From Coenobita brevimanus (taxonomy: Eukaryota > Arthropoda > Malacostraca > Decapoda > Coenobitidae): a stretch of 64,000 nt of DNA. The position numbers and the translations under genes are program-made. Numbering within the stretch: position 1 is the stretch's first letter; every line of letters begins with the position of its first letter. The notes beneath the pieces were generated by a model, which was not told the origin of the DNA, did no database searches, and saw only the letters and a list, made by a program, of their open reading frames with translations. The stretch is taken from assembly GCA_032717465.1 (NCBI GenBank), contig CM064697.1:7792033-7856032 (forward strand), written 5' to 3'. Shown here one piece after another: positions 32,879-43,617 of this stretch.

Positions 32879-33040
32879 AGAATCATATTGCCTTGTGGTA
32901 GCAAGGATAAAATGTAATGTGTCTGGATGGAAGGGATTAACTGTTACATTATTCTAAATTAGTAGTTGAGTATTGTACCAAATAATTCTTCACATTATTC
33001 ATAGGAGAAAAAATATTTTACCATGTGACTTTTGTTTTTC

Positions 33041-33065
33041 CTCTCTCTCTCTCTCTCTCTCTCTG

Positions 33066-33128
<63 letters not shown>
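33041..33128. repeat. Compound (CT)n(TA)n microsatellite
   Basis: CT run then TA run, about 88 bp. Confidence 0.95.
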
Positions 33129-33133
<5 letters not shown>

Positions 33134-33411
33134 GAAACTAACAACGGTGGACAATTCATACCAAATATCAGTGGCTATCAATCACTTGTAGGAAGCACAC
33201 CTCTTCCTAGGCCACTGCTTTTAACAGATGATCTAGGAAACTAGAGAAATGCATTTTAATTAAACTGATTTTAATTTACAATATATAATTTTAGTACATG
33301 TCTTCTGTTTGTGTGCATGCTGTTGATTTTCTAATAAAAGGCATCAGTGTGCATACATATTTATACATATAGGCTTATTTCCCCACAAGAATCTTTTCAT
33401 ACCTTATAACT

Positions 33412-35690
33412 CTCTATCTATCTATCTATCTATTGCCAGACGCCTCAATCCCGTTTGGGGTGGCCACAAACGAATCGCCTCCAAGTCGCCCTGTCCCCCG
33501 CCATTTCACTGCCCTGCTCCCAACTCACACCCCCCTCTCTCATATACCTCTCCACCCCATCCCTCCATCTCATCCTCGGCCTCCCCCTCCCTCTTCCCCC
33601 CTCCACCTCACTCACATACACTCTCTTCGTCAGTCTTTCACCCTCCATCCTCTCCACATGGCCAAACCACCTCAGTGTGTTCCTCATAACGCTTCCTATC
33701 ACATCCACATCCACACCACAACGCTCCTTTATATCCTCATTTGTCAGCCTGTCTCTCCACGTGACTCCACAGGCTCCTCTTAAATAACTCATTTCCACTG
33801 CTCTCACTCTTGACTTGTGTCCTTCCAACAATGTCCAAGCTTCACTTCCGTGCGTTAGAGTTGGTATCACAATACTGTCATGTAGTAACTTTTTCACTTC
33901 CATGCTCACTTCCCTGCTTCTTATCACTGCTTTCAAGGAACCAGCAACCTTTCTTCCCTGCTGTACCCTTTCAAGCACTTCACCCTCCAAACCTCCATCC
34001 TTACTCATCACACTACCCAAATACTTAAACATACTCACATTTTCCAATTCCTCACCATCCAACCTCGCTGTACATTCACTAACTTCACCTCTCTCAAAGA
34101 CCATCACTTTACTCTTCCCTACATTCACCTTTAGGTTCCGTTTCTTACACACTCTCTCAAACTCATCCACCAAGCCTTGCAGCTCCCCTTCGTCTTCACT
34201 CAACAACACAGTATCATCTGCAAACAACGGTACAGGGAGTTTCCAAACACTATCCTCTCTCACCAGGGCCACTCCAACATCCACTACCCTACCTTGTACC
34301 TCTTTTATTACCCCATCCATGTACAGATTGAACAACCATGGAGACATGACACATCCCTGTTTCAAACCAACTTTCAAAGAGAAAAATTCACTTAGTTCAC
34401 CATCCACACGCACTGCAGCCTTCGCACCATCGTACATACTCTTCACAGCATTCAACAACTTCCCATCTACTCCATATATTCTTAACACTTTCCACAATCC
34501 TTGTCTATCCACCCTGTCATATGCTTTCTCCAAATCCATGAAAGCCGCATACAACTTCTTTCCCTTCTCTAGAAACTTTTCCACTAAAGATCTAAGAATG
34601 AATATCTGATCTATACAACCTCTTCCCTTCCTAAAGCCTCCCTGTTCTTCTCCAACTAATTTCTCTGTTCTTTCTCTAACTTTGTCTATAAGTATCCTAC
34701 CATACACTTTTCCTATTATACTAAGAAGACAAATGCCCCTATGATTACCACACACTTCTTTTTCCCCTTTTCCTTTGTACAAGGGAATAATTATACCTGA
34801 CTTCCAATCCTCCGGGACTCTACCTTCCTCCCAGGCCAATCTGCACATCTTCCACATCCATTCTACTACTATCTCTCCCCCATGCTTCAACATTTCACCA
34901 CACACTCCATCAATTCCTGGGGCTTTCCCCGATTTAACTTTCTTCATTGCTTCCACAACTTCTATCCTACTGATTTCTTCCTGTCTTCTCACCTCCCTCC
35001 TTCTCCCAGCCATTCCCCAGCCACTTATACTCGCATTACTTCCATCCTCTACGTTCAACAATTCCTTAAAGTGTTCTCTCCATCTGCTCACTTTTTCTCC
35101 CTTCTCCACTAGTAATCTACCATTTTTATCTTTCACTCCCCTGCTAACTTCACTTCCACCCTGTCTTACTCTTTTCACTTCTCTCCAGAACATTTTCTTA
35201 CAGTCCCTCCACTTTACACTCAAATTCCTTCCAAATTCCTCATCCACTCTCTTCTTACTCTCTCTTACTAATCTTTTCACCTCTGTCTTCCTTTCCACAT
35301 ATAACTCTCTCTTCCGCCTCTCAACTTCTTCCACACCCCTATTTCTCATCCATTCATTGTATGCTTTCTTCTTTTGTGCCACAGCCTGTTTCACCTCTTC
35401 AGTCCACCACGCTGTTCCTTGCACCCCCCTCCGTCTTCTCTTCCTTCCACACACCACATCACATGCCGCACATATTTCTTCTGTAAATATCTTACACATA
35501 CCTTCCACGTCTCCCATCTGCTCCAATTCATATTTTCCCAATCGTTCCTCCACTTCTCTCTTATACTCTGCCTTTTTCTCATCCTCTTGTAACCTTTCCA
35601 CTCTCCTTGCAACTACTCCTTCCTCTCGTCTTTCCCTTCTTCTATTCCTCCATCTTACTTGCATCCTAATTCTGGCCACCACTCTCTCTC
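33412..35690 (-). mobile_element. RTE-like LINE, 5'-truncated, RT frame intact
   Basis: Minus strand. The 3' tail is a (TATC)n run at plus 33412-33434, followed by the family tip (plus: TTGCCAGACGCC). The 5' end stops near 35690 next to a CT/TA repeat, before the endonuclease. The copy at 59.05-60.63 kb is nearly identical over their shared 1.6 kb. Confidence 0.9.
33445..35682 (-). CDS. RTE-like reverse transcriptase, 745 codons, no endonuclease
   Basis: A continuous frame. The N-terminal 220 residues form a charged, probably coiled-coil linker. Then RT motifs: SGKAPGIDGVCGEML, WKSGIIIPLYKGKG, NHRGICLLSIIGKVYGRIL, EEQGGFRKGRGCIDQIFIL, YAAFMDLEKAYDRVDRQGLW, GLKQGCVMSPWLFNLYMDGV and the catalytic LFADDTVLLSE. 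The thumb and a C-terminal block (LRWFGHVERMEGERL, GRGRGRPRMRWRDGVE) follow. The APE endonuclease that should precede it is cut off at the 5' end, so it cannot nick its own target. The only undamaged RT of this family in the window. The antisense Ser/Pro-rich frames over it are shadows. Confidence 0.9.
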   Translation of the reverse strand: MVARIRMQVRWRNRRRERREEGVVARRVERLQEDEKKAEYKREVEERLGKYELEQMGDVEGMCKIFTEEICAACDVVCGRKRRRRGVQGTAWWTEEVKQAVAQKKKAYNEWMRNRGVEEVERRKRELYVERKTEVKRLVRESKKRVDEEFGRNLSVKWRDCKKMFWREVKRVRQGGSEVSRGVKDKNGRLLVEKGEKVSRWREHFKELLNVEDGSNASISGWGMAGRRREVRRQEEISRIEVVEAMKKVKSGKAPGIDGVCGEMLKHGGEIVVEWMWKMCRLAWEEGRVPEDWKSGIIIPLYKGKGEKEVCGNHRGICLLSIIGKVYGRILIDKVRERTEKLVGEEQGGFRKGRGCIDQIFILRSLVEKFLEKGKKLYAAFMDLEKAYDRVDRQGLWKVLRIYGVDGKLLNAVKSMYDGAKAAVRVDGELSEFFSLKVGLKQGCVMSPWLFNLYMDGVIKEVQGRVVDVGVALVREDSVWKLPVPLFADDTVLLSEDEGELQGLVDEFERVCKKRNLKVNVGKSKVMVFERGEVSECTARLDGEELENVSMFKYLGSVMSKDGGLEGEVLERVQQGRKVAGSLKAVIRSREVSMEVKKLLHDSIVIPTLTHGSEAWTLLEGHKSRVRAVEMSYLRGACGVTWRDRLTNEDIKERCGVDVDVIGSVMRNTLRWFGHVERMEGERLTKRVYVSEVEGGRGRGRPRMRWRDGVERYMREGGVSWEQGSEMAGDRATWRRFVCGHPKRD

Positions 35691-35706
35691 TCTATATATA
35701 TATACA

Positions 35707-36481
35707 TAGTAAAATCTTCAAGTTTCGATGGACATATGTACCTAAAAACCGCATCTAAATTAAAAACATCGAAATTTAAACTGAACTTCTTATGGGAGAA
35801 ATTAGTTTGGGTCTGGGGCCTCCAAACCTAACTACCTAAAATCATGATTTTTTGCCCACACCCCCTGTAAACTTTGTGAACTATAATTGTGGTTAAGTAA
35901 CTGTAGTTCTTCATTGTATTGCCATACTGTCAGCAAGTGTATACAGTACTTAGTGTATTTCTGCCCTTTCCTGTACTGCAATTTCTCCTTTGGCTGCATA
36001 GATTTAGAGGTGCCAGGCTGCTCTCGTACATCACCACTTCTATTCAACGAACCACTCTTGCTTCCCATTTTGAAACAGGTAAGTTGCAACGAAAATACAA
36101 AGAAAATACATACAACTAAATTGCAGTGAAATGCATGTCCACATATGGTTAGGGTCATACTTTTTCTTATAATTTTCCTTCACTTCTAGCATTTTGGTTC
36201 GCATAAAAAATATTATCTTTGCTTGTTTTGGTTGGAGTCTGGCCCTGAGAGCACATGTTACATACGGTATTAGGTTAGGTTCATACTTTTTCATATAATT
36301 TTCCTTCACTTCTAGCATTTTGGTTCGCATCAAACACATTATCTTTGCTTGTTTTGGTTGGAGTCTGGCCCTGAGAGCTTCAAAATTCGCGAATTTTCAT
36401 AGAAGAGTAAGGTAGGCAGACCACTCCAAAATGCATCGAAATTTGATTCATCGAATTCTAAACTGTCGAAATTTGAGATTT

Positions 36482-36486
<5 letters not shown>
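35707..36486. mobile_element. Pogo/Tigger-like MITE
   Basis: Inverted ends: left AGTAAAATCTTCAAGTTTCG, right (reverse complement) AGTAAAATCTCAAATTTCGA, both flanked by TA. Inside is a tandem duplication (36148-36253 and 36269-36379). No transposase. Confidence 0.7.
36148..36379. repeat. Tandem duplication of about 121 bp
   Basis: Two units share long blocks such as CTTCACTTCTAGCATTTTGG and TTGGAGTCTGGCCCTGAGAG. They sit inside the MITE. Confidence 0.85.
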
Positions 36487-36566
<80 letters not shown>

Positions 36567-36576
36567 TATATATATA
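36484..36576. repeat. (TA)n microsatellite
   Basis: TA array interrupted twice by CAG. Confidence 0.95.
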
Positions 36577-36589
36577 TCATTATCATCAT

Positions 36590-38340
36590 CATCATTATCA
36601 GCCATTATAAGTCCACTTTTGAACAGTGGCCTCTCCCAGCCTTCTCCACAAATTCCTTGACTGAGCCAATCTTTGCCATGTTTTCCCTGCAAATTTCTCT
36701 ACCTCATCACTCTACCTTCTGTCTGACATTTTCCTGCTATGCTTGCAGTCTCATGGTGTCCAGTCAGTCAGCTTTCTGCTGTATCGGTTATCCCTTATTC
36801 TTGCTACGTGGCCTCCCCACCTCCATTTCTGTTCTTTTATAACTTCTATAATGTCTTTGACTTTAGTCTGCTATCTCACCCTAGTTGATCTTTTCCTGTC
36901 ACTTAAAGATATTCCCAACATTGACCTTTCCACTGCTGTCTGAGAATGGATTAGTTTACTGTACAGTAATCACTCTAATATCCGATGTAATAGAGCCATA
37001 GGTAGGTCCGGATATTGGTTCTGTCCGGATATTGGGCCCCAGCTTATGGACTTGTACTTATGGACCCTAACTCAGAGAAACACCTATACAACTCCCTCTG
37101 GACATGCATAGCACCTATTTAAGACCCAAATCACACCAATAAGGCACATAAATGACTGAAATAAATGCAAAAGAAACATAAAATGAGGGTTTAGAAGTAG
37201 GTTCATACAATAATAAACATTCTGGTGACTGGCTCCTGGACTGGTACTTATGGACCCTAACCTAGCCTAACTCAGAAAAACACCTTCCTACTGCACATGC
37301 ATAGCTCCTAACACCCTATTCACACCAATAAAGGACATTAAAGAGTGAAATGAGGTAAGTATACTATGGAAAAAAGTACAGTATGAAACATTCTTATGTC
37401 CGGATAGTGGGGATGTTCGGATATTGGGCGTCCGGATATTAGAGTGATTACTCTATTTTCCATTGAATTTTTCAATTTCCATGTCTCACAACCATGTGTC
37501 GTAGCAGAAATTATACATTCGTTGGATACTTTTCGTTTCATACAAATTGGCAAGCTACTTTTCATAGTGTCTCTATGTTTACTGAAAGCTTTCCAACCAA
37601 TTGTAATGCATGTTTTTATTTTGCTATCATGATCTCTCATTAATTTTAATTATTTATCCCAAGCAGCTGTACTCCATGACTTCTTCAAGTATTTCATGGC
37701 TTATTCGATGGATGCTTTTTGTTGTACAGTATGTGCATTAAACATTAGTTTTACTCTGGTTCATCTTAGCCCTCTTTTGAGTCTTTCTCTGTTCAGGTCA
37801 TTTAATATTTCGTGCAGTGTCTCTGATGTTTCTAAGATAAGGACAGTGTCAACTGCAAATCTTAAATGGTTTTGCTTTTCTCCATCAATGTTTACTCCTT
37901 TGTTTTCCTAGTTTGGCATTCTGAAAATTCTTTCTAGGTATGCTGTAAATAATTTTGGTCAAATTGTATCTCCCTGATGCATGCCCTTCTCAATCTTAAT
38001 TTTTTATGAGTCTCTATGTAATTCAACTGTAGCAGTTCCCTCTTTATATATGTTTTCAAGAAGGTTTACAGTGTTCTTATTTACTGCTTGTTTTCACAGT
38101 GAATTTATAATTGCTATGTACTTCACCGAGTCGAAAGCCTTTTTGTAATCAACAGTGCCTAAACATAGTGGTTTAATATATTGTATTCTGTAGTTTTCTC
38201 AGTTAGCTGATTCATTGTGTGTAGATGATCAGTAGTCAAACACCCGCTTCAGAATCCTGCCTGTTCATGAGGTTGGTTTTCTTCTGATTTTGTTGTTATT
38301 CTGTTGGTAAGGAGTTTAGTGAAGAGTTTGTAAATTACTG
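36590..38340 (-). pseudogene. Decayed RTE/BovB-like RT, split by a MITE
   Basis: Minus-strand remnants include the C-terminal block ITIGWKAFSKHRDTMKSSLP followed by SNECIISATTHGCETWKL (37338-37640), and a palm/thumb block near 37780-37990 (HLRFADD-like, GMHQGD-like, partly through frameshifts). The pogo-like MITE at 36963-37454 interrupts it. An older family than the GATA-tailed LINEs. Confidence 0.7.
36963..37454. mobile_element. Pogo/Tigger-like MITE
   Basis: Inverted ends AGTAATCACTCTAATATCC on the left and the reverse complement on the right, with CCGGATATTG repeats inside each end. The interior has two copies of GTACTTATGGACCCTAAC (37048 and 37243). It inserted into a decayed RTE remnant. 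Confidence 0.78.
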
Positions 38341-38377
38341 ATAATAAGTTAATGGGTTGATAGTTCTATCTATCTAT

Positions 38378-40567
38378 CTATCTATAGCCGTACGCCCTAA
38401 TCCCGCAAAGGGTGGTCGCAGACAAAACGCCTCCAAGTCGCTCTGTCACCCACCATTTGACTACCCTCCCCCCAATGCACCCCCCCCCCTCCCTCATATA
38501 CCTCTCAACTCCATCCCTCCACCTCATCCTCGGTCTGCCTCTCCCTCTCCCTCCCTCCACCTTACCTACATACACCCTGTTAGTCAGTCTTTCATTCTCC
38601 TTTCTCTTCACATGTCCAAACCACCTCAGTATATTTCTCCTAATCTTCTCAACCACATCCACATCCACCCCACCGTTCCTTCACTTCTTCATTTGTCAAC
38701 CTGTCCCTCCACGTCACTCCACATGCTCCTCTCAAGTAACTCATTTCCACTGCTCTCACTCTTGACTTGTTCCCCACTTGCAAGGTCCATGCCTCGCTTC
38801 CATACGTCAGGGTAGGGATCACAATACTGTACTATCATGCAGTGACTTCTTAACTTCCATACTCACCTCCCTATTTCTCATCACTGCTTTCAGTGTACCA
38901 ACAACCTTCCTTCCCTGCTGTACCCTTTCACGCACTTCATCCCCCAAAGTTCCATCCTTATTCATCACACTACCCAAGTACTTGAATGCACCCACATTCT
39001 CCATATCCTCACCATCCAACCTCACTGCACACTCTGTGACTTCATTCCTCTCAAACACCATAACTTTACTTTTGTTTACATTAACTTTCAGATTCCTCCT
39101 CCTACACACTGTCCCAAATTCATTCACCAAACCTTGCAACTCCCATTCATCTTCACTCAACAGTACTGTATCATCAGCAAACAGCAACACCAGAAGCTTC
39201 CAAATCTCACCCTCGTTCATTAGAGCCACCCCTACATCCACTGCCCTACCCTGCACCTCCTTTACAACCCCATCCATGTATATATTAAACAGCCATGGAG
39301 ACATCACACAACCCTGTTTCAGTCCCACATTTAGATCAAAGAACTCACTCAGCTCACCATCCACTCGCACCGCAGCCCTAGCTCCCTTGTACATACTCTT
39401 CACAGTACTCAACAATTTCCCCTCCACTCCATATATTCTTAATACCTTCCACATACCTTACCTATCTATTCTGTCATAAGCTTTCTCCAAGTCCATGAAG
39501 GCAGCATACACTTTCCTTCCCTTCTATTGATACTTCTCCACTAAACATCTTAGAACAAATATCTGATCTACACACCCTTTTCCCTTCCTAAATCCCCCTT
39601 GTTCTTCTCCAGCTAGCTCCTCTGTCATATGCCTAACCCTATCAATGAGTATTCTACCATATATTTTACTAGTCACACTAAGTAGGCAAATATTCCTATG
39701 GTTACCACATACTTCTCTCTCCTCTTTTCCTTTGTATAAAGGAACAATTATACCTGCTTTCCAGTCCTCTGGAACCCTTCCCTCTTCCCAAGCCAATCTA
39801 CACAACTTCCATATCCACTCCACAACAATCTCACCCCAATACCTAAGCATTTCACCACACACTCCATCAATTCCTGGGGCCTTTCCCAAGTTAATCTTCT
39901 TCATCGCCTCCACTACTTCCGCCCTACTGATCTCTTCCTCCCTCCTCTCATCTCTTCTTCTCCCAGCCATTCCCCAACCACCTATACTCGCACTGCTCTC
40001 ACTCTCTACATTCAACAAATCCTCAAAGTGCTTCTTCCATCTCCTCAGTTTCTCTCTCTTCTCCACCAACAATCTACTATTCCTATCTTTCACTCCCCTA
40101 CCATTTCCCCTTTCACATTGCCTTACTTTCTTTACCTCCTTCCAAAACAGTTTGTTACTCTCCCTCCATTTCACACTCAGATTCCTCCCAAACTCTTCAT
40201 CCACTTTCTTTTTACTCTCCTTCACCAGTCTCTTAACCTCCCTTCTCCTGCTCACATATACCTCTTTCTTCTCTCTCTCATCTTCTCCCCTACCTCTACT
40301 CACTAACTATTCACTATATGCCTTCTTCTTTTGTTCCACAGCTCGTTTCACCTCATCATTCCACCATGCTGTCCCTTGCACACCCTTGCATCTCCTCCTC
40401 ACTCCACAAACCGCCTCACACGCTGCGCCTATCTCTTCCGTGAATATCTTACATACGTCTTCCACCCCTTCCATCTGCTCTAGCTCATACCTTCCCAATC
40501 TTTCTTCCACTATGCTCTTATACTCTGTCATTTTCTCACTATCTTTCAATTTCTCCACTCTTCTCAC
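38378..40567 (-). pseudogene. RTE-like RT, frameshifted
   Basis: Pieces in order: charged linker (40307-40567), linker to RT fingers (39524-40303: LGKAPGIDGVCGEML, EEQGGFRKGKGCVDQIFVL), palm (38819-39454: GLKQGCVMSPWLFNIYMDGV, LFADDTVLLSE) and C-terminus (38378-38668: LRWFGHVKRKE, GRGRGRPRMRWRDGVE). Breaks at about 40305, 39470-39520, 38815 and 38690. Closest to the fragment at 14.2-14.9 kb (both read NVNKSKVMVFERNEVTECAV). Confidence 0.85.
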
Positions 40568-40594
40568 AGAAGTTGCTTCCTCCTGTCTTCCCCT

Positions 40595-41410
40595 TCATCT
40601 CCTCAACCACTTTCTTTGCAGCTCTACCTTGGCCATCACTAAGTGATGGTCCGAGACTCCATTCCCCCACCCTCTCCACACTCTTGCATCCAACACGTGT
40701 CTTCTCATTCGCTCATCCACACACACGTAGTCTATCATTGCCTTTCTTTCAACAAGTTCACCATCCATCCTCCTCATTACTCTCCATGTGTACCGGTAGA
40801 TCATCTTATGCTGAAAGTAGGTGTTGGCTATTGCCAACCCCTTTCCAGCACAGATGTCCACCAAAGCACTTCCACTCCCATCTACGTCAGCTGGCACACC
40901 CCACTGACCAACCACTCCATCCACTCATACATTCCCAACTTTGCCATTCATGTCTCCAATCAAAAGCACTCTCTTGCTCCTCCCAAACTTGTCCATACAT
41001 GCTTCTGCACCCGCCCAAAACTCATCTTTCACTCTTGCCACTCGATCCTCTGTCGGGGCATACACACATACAATCACCCACGCTTGTATACCTACTTTCA
41101 TCCTCACCCATACAATCCTTGCACCCACTGTTCCATACTCTCTTATATTCTCCTTCCACTTCTTGCTTATCATCAGACATACTCCCTCTCTTGCCCTCTC
41201 ATTTTCATTGACTCCCGCACATATACCTAAACCATATTCCCATTCTCTCACCCTTTCACCTTTCCATTTAGTTTCGGTCAATCCACATATATCCACTTTT
41301 GCATCCTCAAGCACCTGAACAATCTCTCTCTCTTTCACTTGATCATTCACTTCTCTCACATTCCACGTTCCCAGCCTAAGAATGTCCTTTGTCCGTTCCT
41401 TAGTCGTCAA
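40595..41410 (-). pseudogene. RTE-like APE endonuclease domain
   Basis: N-terminal part 40925-41410: LRLGTWNVREVNDQVKEREI, VDICGLTETKWKG (catalytic Glu), VIVCVYAPTEDR and VLLIGDMNGKVGNV (Asp/Asn pair). Then after a stop, 40595-40924: GLAIANTYFQHKMIYRYTW, IDYVCVDERMRR (Asp) and GVSDHHLVMAKV (catalytic SDH). All catalytic blocks remain; one in-frame stop separates the halves. This family is often misannotated as craniofacial development protein 2. Confidence 0.87.
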
Positions 41411-41565
41411 CGTATGGTCCGTCTGGGTCCGAGGCGCTTTATTCGCATTTTTAGTTAGTTCTTTTTACGGGGTGGGGCACTAACCCACCACCAACCCTTT
41501 TAGTCACCTCGTACGACAAGCAGGGATACTGGGGGAGTATTCTTGAAACTCCCTCTACCACCAGG

Positions 41566-41612
<47 letters not shown>

Positions 41613-42090
41613 TGGTGGGCAGCGCAAACTAAGAAGGACCTTGCGCAAGCGCAAAGGGCAATCCACAGTTCACTACCTTGCGCAAGCGCAAATGCGCAAT
41701 CTGACAAATATTTAGCTTGCGCAATGTCGCAAAGCGCAAGCGCAAACCATTTGAATATATTTTTGGGAATTACTGAAAAATATTGAGATATTTAAACAAC
41801 AAACCTACTGACTTACTTTTATTGATTATTATTATTTTCTATTATTTGTAATTTTCACAAGTGTGCAATCTAATATTTAGCTTGTGCAATGTCGTAAAGT
41901 GCTAGCGCAAATCATTTGCATATATTTGTGGGAATTACTGTAAAACATATATTGGTATAATTAAAGAAATTACTAAATTAGCAACCTGCCCACCACCCGC
42001 AGTGACTGAGGTGCAGTAGATCATTGTCCGGGAAAAACAGCCTATATTTACCAAGGCATTGGCAAAGATCATGTGATTACTGTATCATGT

Positions 42091-42251
42091 CTCTCTCTCT
42101 CTCTCTCTCTCTCTCCAACAGAGGAGGGAGGGAATGGAGAATAAGAGAGAGAGGAGGAAAGGAATGGAGAATAAGAGAGAGAAGAGGGACGAATTTTTTG
42201 CCTTATCTCCTCACTCAAAGGGACGATCCTTTACCATTCCTGTATTTATTC

Positions 42252-42309
<58 letters not shown>

Positions 42310-42355
42310 ACAGAATAATGCTCTTTATCTCTCTCTCTCTCTCTCTCTCTCTTGT
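42091..42355. repeat. CT and CTGT microsatellites
   Basis: CT run at 42091-42115, (CTGT)n at about 42254-42290, CT runs at 42291-42308 and 42330-42352, with AG-rich DNA between. All lie inside the hAT-like element. Confidence 0.9.
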
Positions 42356-42384
42356 CTTGTCAAGATAATTTATTAATTCAATAT

Positions 42385-42575
42385 AGATATACAATAGCAT
42401 ATGTAATTCGTTACAAAAAATAAAAAATCATGAAAACAGAGTATTTAAATCAAATATCCACAGCCTAATAAATTATTAGGCTGTGGATATTTGATTTAAA
42501 TAATATGTTTTAATGGTTTTTGTAAGGAATTGTATATGCTAATCTTAATAAATAATTATTTACTGTTAGTTACTA
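42385..42575. mobile_element. Fold-back element with a perfect 30-bp palindrome at its centre
   Basis: Arms 42442-42471 and 42473-42502 are exact reverse complements separated by one base. After a 3-nt mismatch, AAAACA pairs with TGTTTT, and weaker complementarity (AGCATATRYAATTC and so on) extends about 60 bp further on each side. Confidence 0.7.
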
Positions 42576-42581
42576 ATAATA

Positions 42582-42637
42582 ATCTATCTATCTCTCTATC
42601 TATTGCCAGATGCCATAATCCCGTAAGGGGTGGTCAT
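42582..42637 (-). mobile_element. RTE-like LINE 3' tip only
   Basis: The TATC-type tail followed by the plus-strand tip TTGCCAGATGCCATAATCCC and GTAAGGGGTGGTCA. Extreme 5' truncation, about 55 bp, inside the hAT-like element. Confidence 0.75.
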
Positions 42638-43060
42638 TTGACTTTGAGTTATTTGTTTTAATTTAAAAAAATATTAAAAATACATTATCTCTGTTGAAGC
42701 ATAATAAGAAATGCTACTACCCCCTTCCCTCCCGCCTCCCCCCACCAACCCACCCTCACAACCCGCCCCAGCCTCCCCCATCCATTGTCCAGCCATGCGG
42801 GAAGCTCCCAAGACCACGTGTCCCCTGGAAGACCACGTGTCCCTTGGATTGCAAAGTGCGCAATCCATGAGGCAGGTGTGCAAGGCAGGTACGCAAGCGC
42901 AACTAAGTTTGCTCTTGCGCACCTGCCTTTTCATGTGTGCAAGCGCAAAATTGTGCATGGTCTCGTGCGGTGCACAATGCGCAAACGATATCACCGGAGC
43001 GCAAGAGTGCACAATTACCCTTTGCGCAAGTGTTTGCGCACCTGCCCAGCACTGTATATA

Positions 43061-43567
43061 CAGTAAAAATCCAATTCTTCGGCATCCAATTCCCCGGCAA
43101 ATCTGACATTTCGGCAGTTTTGAGAAATAGTCCCATTTACGAAAATCTCTGATCGTTCAGCAGATTTTCCTATTTTTTTCATCCCTTCTACTGCTGGGGA
43201 CTTCTTCCAGCAGTAGCAGACTCCAATCAACCCCTTCTATTGTACATATGTAAATAAGGAACCTACTATAAGTTTAGGTAAGTGCATGTGAACTTGTAGG
43301 CCTACTGTATCATTACATTTATATACAGTATGTTGACTAATTTCTTTACTTTTCATATTCATGTATAGTACTGTATTCATTACAGTATTGTACAGTATCA
43401 AACTGTATACAGTACTCTCTCCAAACACATTTGTAATGATATGAGTAGTGATGATAATGTTCATCGAAACATATAAGGTACTGAGTGGGTAGGGTTTTTG
43501 ATAATTCGGCAATTTTGATATTTCGGGAATTGCCTGGTCCCATAGTTGCCGAAAAATAGGACTTCTA

Positions 43568-43570
<3 letters not shown>
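43061..43570. mobile_element. Pogo/Tigger-like MITE
   Basis: CAGTAAAAATCCAATTCTTC at the left and, inverted from the right, CAGTAGAAGTCCTATTTTTC, both followed by GGCA. TA flanks on both sides, as for pogo insertions. It begins 6 bp after the hAT-like element ends. Confidence 0.8.
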
Positions 43571-43598
<28 letters not shown>

Positions 43599-43617
43599 CT
43601 GTATATGTGTGTGTGTA

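Larger units (their letters stand above)
38366..41566 (-). mobile_element. RTE-like LINE, full length but broken
   Basis: Minus strand, about 3.2 kb: leader (41411-41566, containing a GGGTTAGTGCCCC block), endonuclease, linker, RT, short 3' UTR and TATC tail (plus 38366-38386). The only copy here with all parts. Frameshifts and stops divide the single large frame into at least five pieces. Confidence 0.88.
41610..43054. mobile_element. hAT-like element with GCGCAAGCGCAA subterminal repeats
   Basis: Left end CAGTGGTGGGCAGCGCAAAC; right end, reverse complemented, CAGTGCTGGGCAGGTGCGCA. Flanking 8-mers TATATATA and TATATACA match at 7 of 8 (within a TA repeat). Both subterminal regions (41610-41755 and 42840-43040) are packed with CTTGCGCAAGCGCAA motifs in both orientations. 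Inside are CT and CTGT microsatellites, a large palindrome and a LINE tip. No transposase frame. Confidence 0.75.

Noticed and set aside
33815..35758. Long Ser/Pro/Leu-rich frames on the plus strand (264 and 327 codons)
   Set aside because: They are antisense to the RTE-like reverse transcriptase and their composition follows from its codon use; the same antisense frames recur at 38778-40646 and 59449-60243 wherever the LINE occurs.
36140..36380. CRISPR-like repeat arrangement
   Set aside because: Only two long units without regular spacers, in a eukaryotic MITE.
39645..41318. Plus-strand frames of 333, 212 and 195 codons
   Set aside because: Antisense of the full-length LINE; no recognisable domain.
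42711..43152. Overlapping frames on both strands rich in Cys, Ala and His
   Set aside because: Product of the GCGCAA subterminal motifs of the hAT-like element.
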